DNA of 64,000 bases from Rhexocercosporidium sp. MPI-PUGE-AT-0058 (lineage: Eukaryota; Ascomycota; Leotiomycetes; Helotiales): NCBI GenBank assembly GCA_020746875.1, contig JAGTJL010000007.1, positions 2,790,001-2,854,000 on the forward strand, given 5' to 3'. Below are positions 44,912 through 57,025 of this stretch, piece by piece. The notes under the pieces are model-generated. The model saw only the letters and a list, made by a program, of their open reading frames with translations, searched no databases and was not told the DNA's origin. Both the position numbers and the translations under genes were made by a program. Within the stretch, counting starts at the first letter, position 1; each line of letters starts with the position of its first letter.

Positions 44912-47062
44912 TTATCCAAGGCACAGCAGTCTTCGCTGAGGATTTGCCGCATCCCAATATGCTGCATCCAAGTGTTGCGTACTGGTATGCACTCTGTATG
45001 CTACTCCTAGAGCCTCGTTTCCATCCCACCTTATCAGCATTGTCCTGACCATTGTTCCCTGCGCCTCTCGGGCCAGTTCCAGAAAAGTAAGCCTTCGCGA
45101 TTGTTTCTGCCGCCATTCAGGATCTAATACAATTCTTGCCACAATATGACGTTTCGAATCTCGGATAATGTATGTACCTGGTGTTTTGGATTTGCGATCA
45201 ACATCTTTGTCGACGGGTAAAGCTAATACCGAACCCCAAATAACGAGCAATGTGTCTATGCTGCTGACATTGTTCAGACTAGCTAGTGTCTGCAGCTTGG
45301 GCTCGTCAATGATGTTACCATCGGTTATTCTCACCAGCTGCTGAGCACAATTGAACCTATAATGGTCCTCTGCTGGAATCGACGGAAGTGACGGCTTGCT
45401 AAAAGCCAATGTGTCGGTGCGGCCATGCAGCCACCCGGCCCAAGACCAGCTAGGAAATCCATTCTCGCCTCGTCTCGAACATTTGCCGTCAGTATGCCAG
45501 CACCACGAATTCACGAATTCGAGGATAGGAAGCCCCCACCACAGTTCTCCCAGAGTAGGCTCAAGTATTTTAGAAATACCAGAGAAAGCGTCTAAAACGT
45601 CTTTAGGGTATGTAAACTCTCGTGTCGCCAAGTCTGCAGTTAAGGTGCGGTAGATTTGCCAAGCATTCACTGTCCTTCCCCAGAAACCACAGCTTTCGAA
45701 CAAATCTTCGCCCCAAATTTCTTTTTCGACTTTCTGGCGTCGTGATTCTTCTAGATGGTCCTGGATGCCCAGAATTATTCCATCTATCTGTCCCTCTTCC
45801 TCTAAAACGCCGCCCCGTGGATCTTCCACGATAATATCTTCTCGAAATATTGCTTTGGGACACCGCATGAATACTAATTCGTCAGTGAATACAAGTACTC
45901 GTCTTGAAAGAGCTTGCTCCTGGAGAGTCCATCCGCGAGAGCTCCACTTGGAAAGCTTTAGATCTTCAAGTGGGCTGCGGACAGTGGTAATTAACTGGAT
46001 CCCGTGAATAGAGACTGAGACCTGAAATGCCTTTCTCGTGTTTGGACGGACGCCAGGCAGTCCTGCGTTTGCATGGGACCCAGCGGCAGCGACGATTGTT
46101 AAGAAAGCAGAGCCGTATATAAGACCCATCATTCCTATTTGTTCCTTCTTATCGGCATCGTTGTCCTGCAATATACACAAAGCATCCACCCAAAGATAGT
46201 GGATGCCTAGTTCTTTGCAAAGTAAAATGGCGTCGCTTATTGATTTACTGGGCCGTGTAGCCTCGTCGAATAGCGCTCCATTTGAGGTGAGTCTGCCCTC
46301 ATTGTCACTGTTAAGTTTCTGCTGAACGCCGGATCCCCAGACGTAGCTCAAGGCGGCATATTTGCAGGGGTGAGGCGCCCAGACGATACGGCCGAGATGA
46401 ACATCAATGAGGCGGATATTTAGTCTCTCGTTGACTTCACCTTCGCGGATTGAGCAAGCCTCGTTAAATCCTTCGGGGACTGAAGAGCTAGCCTCCACAT
46501 TAATGTGATGACGATCGCAGCAAGATATCCACTTGCCAATCAGTTCAAAGTCCACCTGACTATGATTTATTGCCCTTCCTGTGCGGGTCTTCCGGTCGGC
46601 TTCAGAGGAGTTCGTACTGATGGTGATGTTGTATTTGCAGCCTTCAGCCTTGGATGAGCCGAGAGCATCATTCCACACCACTGCCAATTGCTCCAACTCC
46701 CCGTCATGCCACTTAGTTTCACGGTAGAAGGAGATCCTGCCTTTGGGGAATGAGAGAAGCCGGTTGCGTTTGCCACCGTGGTAGAATACGAAAACAAGAA
46801 GCCGGCAAAATATACACCGTTGTGTTCTGTTTTGGACCACGGACATCACATCCAGCCACCCGGATGAATGCGCCACGTGGTATCGATCCCTCCGATCAGC
46901 TCGATCAAGTCCGAACAGCTTCCGAAAATTTATCTTCTGGCAGCGTGTACATAATGTTTGATTATAGTCGGCATGTGTATCGGCTGCCAATATGGGTACG
47001 CTAGGATTTCTCTGTGTATGAACGAGACAGGCCGGTTTTGAAGCCATCGTCCTTGGTTCCAT
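44912..47062 (-). CDS. HET-domain protein (heterokaryon incompatibility family), intact
   Basis: This uninterrupted 716-codon frame has a HET domain at about residues 235-385: YAALSYVWGSG (235-245), ILLCKELGIHYLWVDALCI (279-297), IYGSAFLTIVAAAG (315-328) and SSRGWTLQEQALSRRVLVF (374-392), the last being the conserved RGWTxQE block. Before the domain lie two CxxC pairs (38-41 TLCTRC, 83-86 CIFC), common in this family. After it comes the usual C-terminal GFPSWSWAGW (535-544). HET proteins trigger or regulate cell death when unlike fungal individuals fuse; some belong to larger NLR-like systems. No NACHT or repeat domain is present here. The start at 47062 is the first Met; Met6 is an alternative. 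No intron is needed. It is the only long intact gene in the window, surrounded by RIP-degraded repeats. Confidence 0.93.
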   Translation of the reverse strand: MEPRTMASKPACLVHTQRNPSVPILAADTHADYNQTLCTRCQKINFRKLFGLDRADRRDRYHVAHSSGWLDVMSVVQNRTQRCIFCRLLVFVFYHGGKRNRLLSFPKGRISFYRETKWHDGELEQLAVVWNDALGSSKAEGCKYNITISTNSSEADRKTRTGRAINHSQVDFELIGKWISCCDRHHINVEASSSVPEGFNEACSIREGEVNERLNIRLIDVHLGRIVWAPHPCKYAALSYVWGSGVQQKLNSDNEGRLTSNGALFDEATRPSKSISDAILLCKELGIHYLWVDALCILQDNDADKKEQIGMMGLIYGSAFLTIVAAAGSHANAGLPGVRPNTRKAFQVSVSIHGIQLITTVRSPLEDLKLSKWSSRGWTLQEQALSRRVLVFTDELVFMRCPKAIFREDIIVEDPRGGVLEEEGQIDGIILGIQDHLEESRRQKVEKEIWGEDLFESCGFWGRTVNAWQIYRTLTADLATREFTYPKDVLDAFSGISKILEPTLGELWWGLPILEFVNSWCWHTDGKCSRRGENGFPSWSWAGWLHGRTDTLAFSKPSLPSIPAEDHYRFNCAQQLVRITDGNIIDEPKLQTLASLNNVSSIDTLLVIWGSVLALPVDKDVDRKSKTPGTYIIRDSKRHIVARIVLDPEWRQKQSRRLTFLELAREAQGTMVRTMLIRWDGNEALGVAYRVHTSTQHLDAAYWDAANPQRRLLCLG

Positions 47063-47735
47063 GAGGATAATAGAAGTAGATCAGGTTTGTATATTGGAGT
47101 GTCTAATGTGTTCGGTCGATTGGCTCGCGGGGTTTTTGGTGGAGTTTCATAGAATTAAATTCCCCAGAAATAAACTAATCGCTCGAAATTTCTCGAGAAA
47201 CATGGTCTGAGGATAATCGCGGACGTCGCTGTCAAGAGGAAGAGGTTGAAATTGTCAGAGCCTTGTTGCGTTTGTCAACGAATGAATACGCAGAAGCGCG
47301 TTTATCCCCTTAACTGCTGCATCCACGTCACCTTTAGCGCTTAGCCCTGTACGGCACGCTATAACTCTACTAATTCTTAATAGAAATTGATGTAAGCGAG
47401 CTAGAATTATTTGCGCAATTGAGCAGTATCTTCTTACCTTCAATTGCTACTCTTGAAAATATCACCAGGCTATAAAAAAAAAGGTGCACGTGATGACGGC
47501 CAAATCTAATATCCGTTAATAAAGCAGGTCACGGGTCAGATCACCAATTATTCTGGTAAATTGGTAGCAGAAGACTTACTGTTCTAAGATTGTAACTACA
47601 GGTGCTGATATACATCTACATGCAATAGGCAGAAGTAGGCAACAAAGGAAACTGATGAGTCAATCATCATGTGATAGAGTCCCGTGACACATCGCAAGAG
47701 AGTATTAAAGAGGTCAAAACTTATCTTATAAATCA
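47063..47735. other. Upstream region of the HET gene, no gene seen
   Basis: Composition is balanced at first and AT-rich further out. The short minus-strand frame at 47255-47443 has no domain. A run of nine A with a nearby CACGTGATGA lies at about 47474-47497. No TATA element can be assigned with confidence. Confidence 0.4.
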
Positions 47736-47745
47736 GACCTACCTT

Positions 47746-47847
47746 AGCGGTAATTCGCGTTCCGCCTTACTTATTGGCTACGCTAAGTAAATTAAAGTAA
47801 GTGAGAGTAAATGAATTAAGGAGAGCGCAGAATCACAAATTACCGCT
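47746..47847. mobile_element. Small inverted-repeat element of about 100 bp
   Basis: AGCGGTAATT at 47746-47755 pairs with AATTACCGCT at 47838-47847. The similarity extends imperfectly inward (GCGGTAATTCGCGTTCCGC against the reverse complement of GCAGAATCACAAATTACCGC). There is no coding capacity. The structure and its place at the border of the island suggest a MITE. No target duplication was identified. Confidence 0.5.
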
Positions 47848-47859
47848 GGCGGGTTTAAG

Positions 47860-49285
47860 AAAAAATAATACTTTTTTAATAATTCCGCCCGCTATTTTAA
47901 TAAAAGGAATTAACATAATAACTTAAAATACAAAAGTATACTTTTATACTTTAATTACGACTTTTTAAACTTCTAAATAATACATTTAAAAGCCCTTTTA
48001 AACTTCTATTAATTACATATACTTTATTAAGGTAATCGCACTCTTTCTCTTGTAATCCGAGACTTTATTTCTTATGTCTTCTAGCGATTCCTTTTCCTTG
48101 TCCTCTTCTTTATAATTACCTCTTCTGCCTCTGCGCTTTAATTTACTACTAAACTATGGGTTTTTTCATATTAACGGACTTTCTAATGTATTAGCTATTA
48201 ATTAATACGCGCCGTACGATTCCAATAACTTAAGTGAATATATTATAAAGGCAGACGAAAGTAAAGAAAAGAATAGTAAGGATAGCTTTATATTACGTCT
48301 AAAAAAGCGTATAAAGTCAAGTATTATATAAAGAATTAAGTAGCGGAGCTAAAAGCGGTGTTTTATCTTTTTAAATAATAAAAGTGGACTCTTATTGATT
48401 TTGTCACGGCTTTTATTAAAGAAGCGATAATAAAGAATTACTCCTTCGTATTAAGCTAATATAAACTATAAAGCACCGTCGAGATTTATTTAGTAATATA
48501 TTATATTACTTTTAAATTACTTTTTTAATTCCGCGGAACCGCATAATCTTCTAGTTTAAGTTCAAAAGCCTTCGCAAGACCCAATATTTTGGATTATTTA
48601 ATATTTAATATATAATAGACTAAGTCAACTTTAATAACGCTTTCTTAATTATTTAAACGAATGCCCTTATTTAATTATTACGAACGCCCCGCGTCCTGTG
48701 ACACTGGCCCCCGGGACAGCGTAATACTTAGGACTATAAGCTTAAGAGAGTAAAGGTCTTAGGAGAAGTATATTAGGAAATATCGCTCTTAGAAATATTC
48801 TTTTAAAAGACTTTAATACTTAAGATTTCATAAGTTATATATTATATAATTATTATTATCGGTAAATAATTAAAAGGCAGATAGGCCCTTAAATTACGCG
48901 ATTCCTTTACGTAACGACCACTAGGACCGATAGACCGCTAAAGGTTTAGCAGTCTTAGTAGTTTTAAAGAGAACGAAGGTTTTATAAAAGATTAATACGT
49001 CTATTATTAAATAAAAGCTTTGTGCTTAATTGAAAATAATATCTTAATTTTATTAGTTATTATTTATTTTATTATAGGTAATATATTTACTTCTCGATTA
49101 TTAAGATTAATATTACTTATTATATTTATACTGAGTAAATACACGGACCGTAATATTTTAAGTACTTTTTCGTCAAAAGTACCGACTTACGTATATTATA
49201 TCGACTTCTTTTATTAAAAGCTAAGTACTTAGTTCACGAGATAATATTATTGGCATACTTTTATTATCCGCACTTACCCTTAAGA
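47860..49285. other. RIP-degraded AT-rich stretch, no gene assigned
   Basis: Neither strand gives a recognisable protein. The hydrophobic open stretch at 49020-49217 is Ile/Leu-rich, as expected by chance in such AT-rich DNA. A single GC-rich patch, tgtgacactggcccccggga, lies at about 48697-48716. Confidence 0.4.
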
Positions 49286-49289
49286 GGAA

Positions 49290-51900
49290 AGACCGCGAAG
49301 AAAGCGAAGATAAAGAAATACCCAATACTTAAAATTACTTAATATATAAACTTAAAGAAACTTTAAAAATCAAACTCTTCGATATCTTTTTAAAAAACCA
49401 AAAGGATTTAAAAACTTTTATCTTTTAAATAAAACTTTATTAATATTTTAACGATAATAAATTCCTTATTAACGAGAGCTACGCTCTCTGGACGATATTA
49501 TACTTTAAAAGCGAAGCTATATAATAGATCGAGTCGTTTTTTAAGAACTACTTTAAGAACGAAAATACTTATAAAGTTATGTTTATTATATAAATTATAT
49601 TTAAAACCTAAAAAAGATTTAAAAAGGAAATTCGGCGAATATTCGGCTATATTAATAAAATTAAAACGGCGGAAACTTATTTATATAACTTAAAGTAAAT
49701 TAATAATATAATAGCTTACGCTACGGAATTCCGGAAGCACGTTAATAAGATTAATTAAAACTCTTAATTACTTATTAATTATTATCGGCGGGAACTTAAA
49801 GATTATATTCGATTAAAAGTCACTTAAATCGATTTTTAAGCTAAAGATATTTTTATTTTTATTAAATAAACCGTCTAAATTAATAACCGTTTACACGAAT
49901 TCAAACGTAAATAATAAACGTACGTAAGAAGAGGCTAAAAGCAGACTGGCTATCGATAAAACGAAAGACGCCGACAATAAGGCAACTTTAAGAATAACCG
50001 ATAATTAGATTTTATAAAATACGACGCTATTTATAAAAAAAGAAAAAATAAAGCACGATAAGGAAAGCTATTAAAAGAAGTTATAAATAAGCGGCGCGAA
50101 AAGAAATTATATTATAAATATAATCTCCTGGGTTATATAATAAGCTCGTACCGTAAGAAAAGTGTTAGAAAGAAATAAATTAATTTTATAAGACGAGCGA
50201 TACGTTTAATAACGGATATTCGAAACCACGTATAAGGCGTAAAGCCTAAAAGATATAACTAATATTAAAAGAAGCGAAGACTTATAATATTAAAGTAATG
50301 CTATACTATTAAGACTAACACTTTTTAGACCTTAAGAACACGAGGTTTAGCGAGTCACTTAGCGGAAGGAATATCCCACTCGCAAGGCTCTTAATATTAG
50401 GTATTAAACGAACATTAATATAAGGATTACTTACGTCGAGCCAGGTATCGTCCCGCGCGGAGGACCGTAATAAAGCGAAGAACACGAAGTAGTCTTCCGA
50501 AGTAACTTACGCATCGCCTAAAGAATAATAGACGTCGAGAATAGCGTTTTTTAAACGTACGTTTAATAAATCCTAATCGATAAAATACCGTTTTAATAAA
50601 CGGCGACGTAAATAAACGTAAAAAACGTATAAAAAGTTATTATAAAGACACTACGGAATTAAATATAAGTTAACTCGCGGAATAACTTAAAAACCTATTA
50701 TAAAAGACTTTTTTAACCCTTTGTACCCTTAAGTACGTATTAATTATATCGTATTTTATATAAAGATTTAAAGAATCGACAATAAGAAAACATATTTGTA
50801 TGAATAATAATATTCACGGAACTACGTGAATACAGAGGATAAGTTAATATAAGGGTTACATGCCGCAAGAAGTAAACAAAGAGCACTAGACGCTAGTCAC
50901 TTTAGGTTTAGCCTATGACGAGAGCCTCTTATATATAAAGCTCTCGTCGACACTTTAGAAGTAGCTCTTCGGACTTAAACAAATATATAGAATGCAACTA
51001 AAGCTTTATACTTTGTAATCGAGTCTCACTACGATTGACTAAGTTATTACTTATTACCGGGAGGGATAGGCAACATAGTGTAATTAACAATATTAATTAA
51101 AGAAGTCTACGTCGAAGGAATAAACTTACGTACGCTCGCAGCTATAAGAGGAGGCAATTACTTAACCCTCGACGTCGATATTTAAGGAGTAAAACTATAA
51201 GTTATAATAAATTCTAAAGCGTAAAAAAAACTTTATATCTTTTATTATTATAATTTAACATTTCCTGCCTACCGAAGTCAAAAAGAACGGATATTAATTA
51301 ATACTCGCTAATAAAGGACTTGCCGCGAACGGCCTAATCGATATATAAATAAAACGACTATATATAAGAATCGGCGGACATTTTAAATACATTTAATTTA
51401 ATATAACTTAAATTAAAAGACATAACATTATCTTAAGGCTATCGTAAATATAACTCCACAACCTTAAAATTAATTAAAAAACGTAAAAGCTAAAATTTAA
51501 TAATTATAAAAGTTATTTTTAAGATAGGAAATCAACGAAAGGCTTAAAAAGATTAAACACGGCTTTTAAAAAAGAGCTAAAAGATAAAGTAATCACTCCT
51601 ACAACGGACGACATACCGTCGGAATATAAACGATTTAAGGCATTATTTAAAAAGGAATTAAATAGTAGCGCCTTACTTAAACATTAAGACTATAATCATT
51701 AAATCGAGTTAACTAAAAGCACGAAGTTAATATTTTAACTATTATGAAAATATTTAGCCATAGACTTAATAATAATTAAGAAATAAATTAATGAAAACTT
51801 AGCGAAGGGATTCATTCGAGAATCTAAATTCCCTTAAGAGAGTAACGTCTTCTTCGTAATAAAGAAGGACAGTAAATAAAGAATGTGCATATTACGGCTG
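49290..51900 (+). pseudogene. Gypsy-2 gag-pol relic, truncated in reverse transcriptase
   Basis: The plus-strand frames show a gypsy Gag: KLKIKLFDIFLKNQKDLKTF, later AETYLYNLK, FRKHVNKIN, RELKDYIRLKV and INNRLHEFKRK, a layout typical of Ty3/gypsy Gag. At 50110-50151 the zinc knuckle is recognisable by spacing, but all four ligands read Tyr. Pol follows with degraded protease sequence. Near 51800-51890 the start of reverse transcriptase reads GFIRESKFPLRESNVFFVIK then RMCILRL, equivalent to GFIRxSxSPxxxPxLFVKKK-RxCVDYR. After that the similarity stops. The family differs from Gypsy-1. No LTR was paired. Confidence 0.75.
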
Positions 51901-52239
51901 GCCAAAGGTTAATACGGTATAAGAAATAGCTTTGTATTTAGGCCTAAAGCTATACTCAGAATTAAGAAGAAAAGACAAGGAGAAAAGGAGAGCTTTTTAT
52001 AAGAGGGAGCTTTAATATAAATACATAAAAGATCCCCCTAGCCTTTCCCGATTAAGCCTAGCGCCATAATTGCCATGCTAAGGCAATACTACGAGCGATG
52101 CCGAGCTCGCTTCGGTTAAAATACGAGGCTTAAGGAATTATAATATTACTTCCCTCTCCCGAAAAACTGCGTCCTTATAGTTATAGTTATAATAGTATCG
52201 TCTTTTAAGTCGTTATAATCGTCGATACCGGCGTTATAT
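51901..52239. other. Short stretch between Gypsy-2 relic and Gypsy-1 LTR
   Basis: No gene is seen. Composition is slightly less AT-rich (gatccccctagcctttcccg). It might be LTR sequence of Gypsy-2 or another element, but no partner copy exists in the window. Confidence 0.35.
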
Positions 52240-53746
52240 TATGGTGGGGTTAACCTCAGAGGTCCATTTGTCACGTAATTAAGCTGCTATTTATTATATT
52301 TAAAATAGCTTTTAAGGTAATATCTTCCAATAATAATAATTTTTATTATTATAACTTTTCCTTCTTATTTAAACTGTACCTTTTCCTTTCTTTAATAAAT
52401 TATATTCTTTAAATATATAATATCTTTAATATTTATTAAATAAGTATTTCTTACGTTTACCTTCCGGCACTTGCTTTATTATCCTTTTATTATATACTTA
52501 GTATTTTTCTTTTTACATATTTTAATAACTAACGTAGAAAATAAGTAGAAAAGCTAAAGTAAGATATATAAAGAAGCTTAAAGGCCCTTTATACTAATTA
52601 TAAGGACCGAAACCAATAAGTGCTCGAACTAATATAAACTTATTCACTTAAAGATCTCTTAACTCTTAAAGTAAAATTAAATACGGCACCTCGACAGTCT
52701 CTTACGGCATAACGAAAAGCACAGGAAGTCTAAAAGGAAACTACTTACTTTTAATATAAAAGTATTTAAATTATTAAAAATATTAGCTTTAATACGTAGA
52801 GCATTAATATTGAAAAGGGTCGGACCGAAAATAACCGAATCACGCCGTTAAAAACGCTTTAACCGATATTAAAGCATATTTAATACTTTAAAAACGAGAA
52901 GTAAATTATTTAAAATAAATCCAGCGAATTTTAACGCTAATCGCACTTCGAGCAGGCGTATTTATTATTCTTTTTCTTTTCTTTTTTCCGTTAAAGCTTA
53001 CTTTAAGCTAGCGAGACGAAGCTTAATAAAAAAGTATATAAAGTTTTATTTTATATTTTTTTAATTAATTTTAGTCTTAAGTTATTTTACGCCGAGATTA
53101 ATTTTAATAATAATAAAGCTTTTATATTTAGCGAGATTTGTTTACTTTGTTTAAGCTTATACGTTTATTTATTATAAGAATAAGAAGCTTAGACTTCGGC
53201 GTCTTTTAGGCTTTATTACTTTAAGAAAAGCTTAAAGCTATGAACTCTTTAATTTAATATTTTATTTATATATTTCTTTTATTTTTTCGAGCTCGTATAT
53301 TCTTTTTTTTTTTAATATAATATATTATATTTTTTATTTTTTTATTAATAATATTAAGCGTATTTACTTTTTAATAAATTACTAATTTTATTAAAAAAAA
53401 TTAATTATATCTGAAAATAATATTAAAAATAACGCTTTTAACGGTAATCCGAAAGGCAAAGAGCTTAAACGATTTACTAATAATTTCTTATTGCAATTAT
53501 TAAGAATACTTATAAACGATACTTTAATTACAAAAGAAAAAAAGAAAAAAAACAGAAATAATAATAATAACTTACGACAAGATATATTTAATTATAACTA
53601 AAGCAATAGCTATTCAGAAAGCTTTAGTACAAGAGCTTAAGCCGCCCCTTAAGCTCTACCGGCTTATATAATACTTACTCAGCCTATATACCTTCAAGTT
53701 ATATTATATTTGCCTCCGAAGAAAAAAGGACTTAACCTCGCTAATA
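52240..53746 (+). repeat. Gypsy-1 LTR, copy D, with internal deletion
   Basis: This 1507-bp LTR starts TATGGTGGGGTTAACCTCAG and ends CTCGCTAATA. Compared with copies A and B it lacks a block of about 140 bases: aatttctt joins directly to attgcaattattaagaatac near 53488. Otherwise it is collinear. It is the 5' LTR of the element that runs to the window end. Confidence 0.85.
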
Positions 53747-54021
53747 TAAGTTATATAATACTGCTTTAGGCTTAAGCCACTTCCGCTTAAGCTTTTTAAT
53801 TAATACGACTTACGCTAAGATAATATAAACTTATTAAAACTTTTATATTATATAAAATAAACAAGGTTTTAAATAATTACTATTACGAAATTACTTTTAA
53901 TAATATAACGTCTTAATAACTTATATCTTAAGCCGCACGACTTATTACGGATTTTATTAAAGGACTTCCTTATTTTGTAATAGCCTAAGCTATACTAATT
54001 TTAAGTACTTTTAGCTGCTTA

Positions 54022-57000
54022 CAAGGTGGTCAATAAGTCAGTAAGTTAGTTATCAGTTGAGGCTAAAGAAGCAACTTACTGACTTACCTCTAAAACACCA
54101 ATTAATAAGCTTAACTGATTTACTTATAAGTGATTGATAAGTTAAGGCTTTATTTAAATATTTAATAATATTACATTAAAAGCACCAGCAATTTTAATAG
54201 TATTACGATTTTGCTAATTTTTTAAGCACTCTTAATGCCACAGCATTAAACTAGACAAGCTAGAACTTTCTGCAGTTGTTTGTTTAGTATAAAATAAAAA
54301 GACTCTTTCGCACTCCGAACTTATAATAGGAATTGCTAATAAATTAAAAGCCATTTAAGCTAATTAAGGCCACTCGACCTCATGTAGCTTCCAATACTCC
54401 ATCAAACTTAAATAATCAATAGTAGGCTCTTATAAGTAGTAGTGATATTAATCACGCCTCCCACTTGTTGTTATAGAGCGTCTTATAACTGACTGAGGTG
54501 CTGCGGCGTCAAGAATTGACTTTAAGTAGTCTTTCTCCACTGAAGATATTACCGGCGAAGGTTCTGGCGATTGTGTTAATCGAGAATTAACAGCTGGCGC
54601 TTGACCCTTATACCTCTCTTCCCATAACTTCTTAAAGGCAGCTTTGCCAGCAGTCAGATATAGTAGTAATTTGCTTATCTAATTCTTCTCAAAGTAAGTC
54701 CATTTATAACGAGAATAAAGCACCATTACAGCTTGCCAAGCCATAGAATTATTGGTCTTTTTATATCACTTTTGACAAGCTCCTCACGCAAGAGTTATCG
54801 ATTGGCGTATACCTTTATAGTCGTTGAATTTGCCGTCTTTTGCTTCAGCCTCAAGAGTCTCGAAGTGTGCCATAATATGCTTTAACACAATTAAAGCCTC
54901 CTATAAAGCTCTGTGTAAGAGTTGTAAAACACCTTCTGTTAACTTCGCATTGCCTTCTAGTCCTTTAGTAAGATAAAATAGTGGCGCGAGCTAATCTTTA
55001 ATGATTATAAGACTCTCCCACTCCTTATTTAATAAATAGTCGTTATTAAATATCTCTTAATTAAGAGGATCTGCCGAAACGTATAACATGGCCGCATATA
55101 AAGTAAGAGATTCGCGCAATTCGAGGCCGCGGCGTATCATTCAATACGTGGCATTCCAACGTACTCCTCCGTCGAGAATCAGCTTTCACTTCTTTTCTTT
55201 TGCTATACTAATATTTAGTATTTTTTAAAAGTCAAGGAATAATTCCAATCTCTTGCCAGACGCTATAACGTGTGCAACTAAGTTGTGAAGCTTGCCAACC
55301 TCTCTTCGTCGTCGCTAAAGCTTTTGTCGGTCTGCCGCGCTAGCCCTCTTATATTTATTGTTAAATGAGGCTTTATCTTAACCAAATAAGTATGCGCTAG
55401 CAATTAAGTTAATGACGTGACCTATATAACGTAGTCTCTTTTGTTTAAGGTTAAATCTTATCACCTTTGCTAACTCTTATAGTATAGTATCATTATTAAA
55501 CGCGTTATTAAAAACAAAGTAATTAAGGTTCTCGATGGTAATACCGAATCGTTGTAAAAGAGGGAGGAGAATCGAGCATTGATTTATAGAGAATTAGCTA
55601 TTAAAAGTAAGAGATTTAGAAGGTAATATGTATATTAATACCGGTCTTTCTATGCTTTGGAAGCATTAGCAGCCCAATTAGCCGTGTCACGGCTTCATAT
55701 TTGTCGCTAATAAAATGTATCACAACACTAAGAACGCTAATCTTCTCACGTTTTGATCCCCAGCCGTCAAAGGTAACAGTTATACGTGATTTGGCGCGTC
55801 GAACCTCTTCAATAACCTGTGGCTCAAAGTATGCAAAAAGCTCGTGAATTCAACTTTCGACCGTGACATATGAGGTAGGTAACGCGTTAGCTACATCTTT
55901 ATTAGCAAGAATAAAGCACCTTTTGAGTCGACGAGAGGCTGCTTTTCTATGTTTGACGTTTTCGCAGATAATCTATTCAAGAAATGCGTTCTTGAACTCT
56001 TATTATCGGAAAGGAATAATTCTATCGTAATCTCCGTTAACGATTCCTAAAGGTTGCGCCATAGGTTTGTCGTTTTTTATTTTCTATGTATCTCTTCCTT
56101 CGTCTAAACTATATATATTAAGTAGGTGTGTAAGAGCATTGTTAAGGGTATTCGCATTAAAGTAGTAGTCGCGGTTCTTGCTAAATTTCTTATTATAATA
56201 GCCTACAAAAGTCAGCGTATAAAACTGGCAGATTAACAGAGAATTATATAGAGTTTACAGCACTATATTCTCGGCTTTAAAGCCTTGGTTTAGTTAATTA
56301 ACGCGTAGCCTACCTTTCAAGTCTAAAACGTGAGATTCCTTTTATTAGCAAGCGCTAAAACATAGCTTATAGGAAATCTTAATAGGCGAGCTTCTCTATT
56401 ATTAAAAAGAGGCTCCTTAAAGTCGTATAAAAAGTATTTAGCCGTAATTAGCTTATTAAGAGGCTTAATAGGGTCGTACTTGTCGTTATAAGTTGGGGTT
56501 AGACAGAAACAGCGATCACGGAGTGTTTTTAGCTCTTTCGACGATTATGGCGCTATCATTGTTGCAAACGAGTTAATGAGAGATGTAAAAGATGCGGCAA
56601 GAGACGCACGAGATTCTCTATTATCGATAATTATAAGTGAGACATAAGGGGAAGTCATATTAATGAAATTACATTAATTATTTAATAAACATACTTCAAT
56701 TCTGGTATCGTAAGATCTGCTAGAACGATGACGCTAACCGCCTTCGGCAATATTCAGCCAATTAAAAGCTATTCTTTAAAAGGCTGCGACCAATTAAAGG
56801 CTCAGGATTTGCTAAGCGAGCCTCTTTCTTATTTATCGTTTATACCCAGCACCTACTTAAACTCACTCCAAAATCAAGAAATTTAATTCTTACAGCTTAT
56901 AAGCCACTTATAAGTTGAGCTTTTATTAACTGACTTATTACAAGCCCTAGCCCTAACTAATGACTTACGTTATAAGGCTCAGCTTAATTAACCAGCTTAA

Positions 57001-57025
57001 CTCAGCTTACTTATTGACCACCTTG
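54022..57025. mobile_element. hAT-superfamily DNA transposon, complete with ends
   Basis: This 3004-bp element has perfect 16-bp terminal inverted repeats, CAAGGTGGTCAATAAG and CTTATTGACCACCTTG, and the 8-bp target duplication GCTGCTTA at 54014-54021 and 57026-57033, diagnostic of hAT elements. Subterminal regions carry several copies of GACTTA/TAAGTC and CAACTTA-type motifs, possible transposase-binding sites. The host site can be checked against Gypsy-1 copy B near 12540-12560. It is clearly less AT-rich than the gypsy element around it. Confidence 0.95.
54170..56658 (-). pseudogene. hAT transposase, degraded
   Basis: From the ATG at 56658 the minus-strand frame runs about 830 codons, a normal length for fungal hAT transposases. 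It contains an N-terminal region with LLRFPISYVLALANKRNLTF and probable BED-finger remnants. The central catalytic block is ITVTFDGWGSKREKISVLSV (about 55730-55790), followed by HFISDKYEAVTRLIGLL. The C-terminal dimerisation domain contains KLHEVEWP, MAFNLLAIPIISSECERVF (about 54300-54360) and LMLWH. Scattered stops, mostly TAG and TAA at expected Gln or Trp positions, disable it. Stops are far fewer than in the gypsy genes, so this copy was mutated less or later. Confidence 0.85.

Noticed and set aside
49020..49217. 65-residue hydrophobic frame
   Set aside because: Ile/Leu/Tyr-rich openness in extremely AT-rich DNA; no start context or neighbours supporting a gene.
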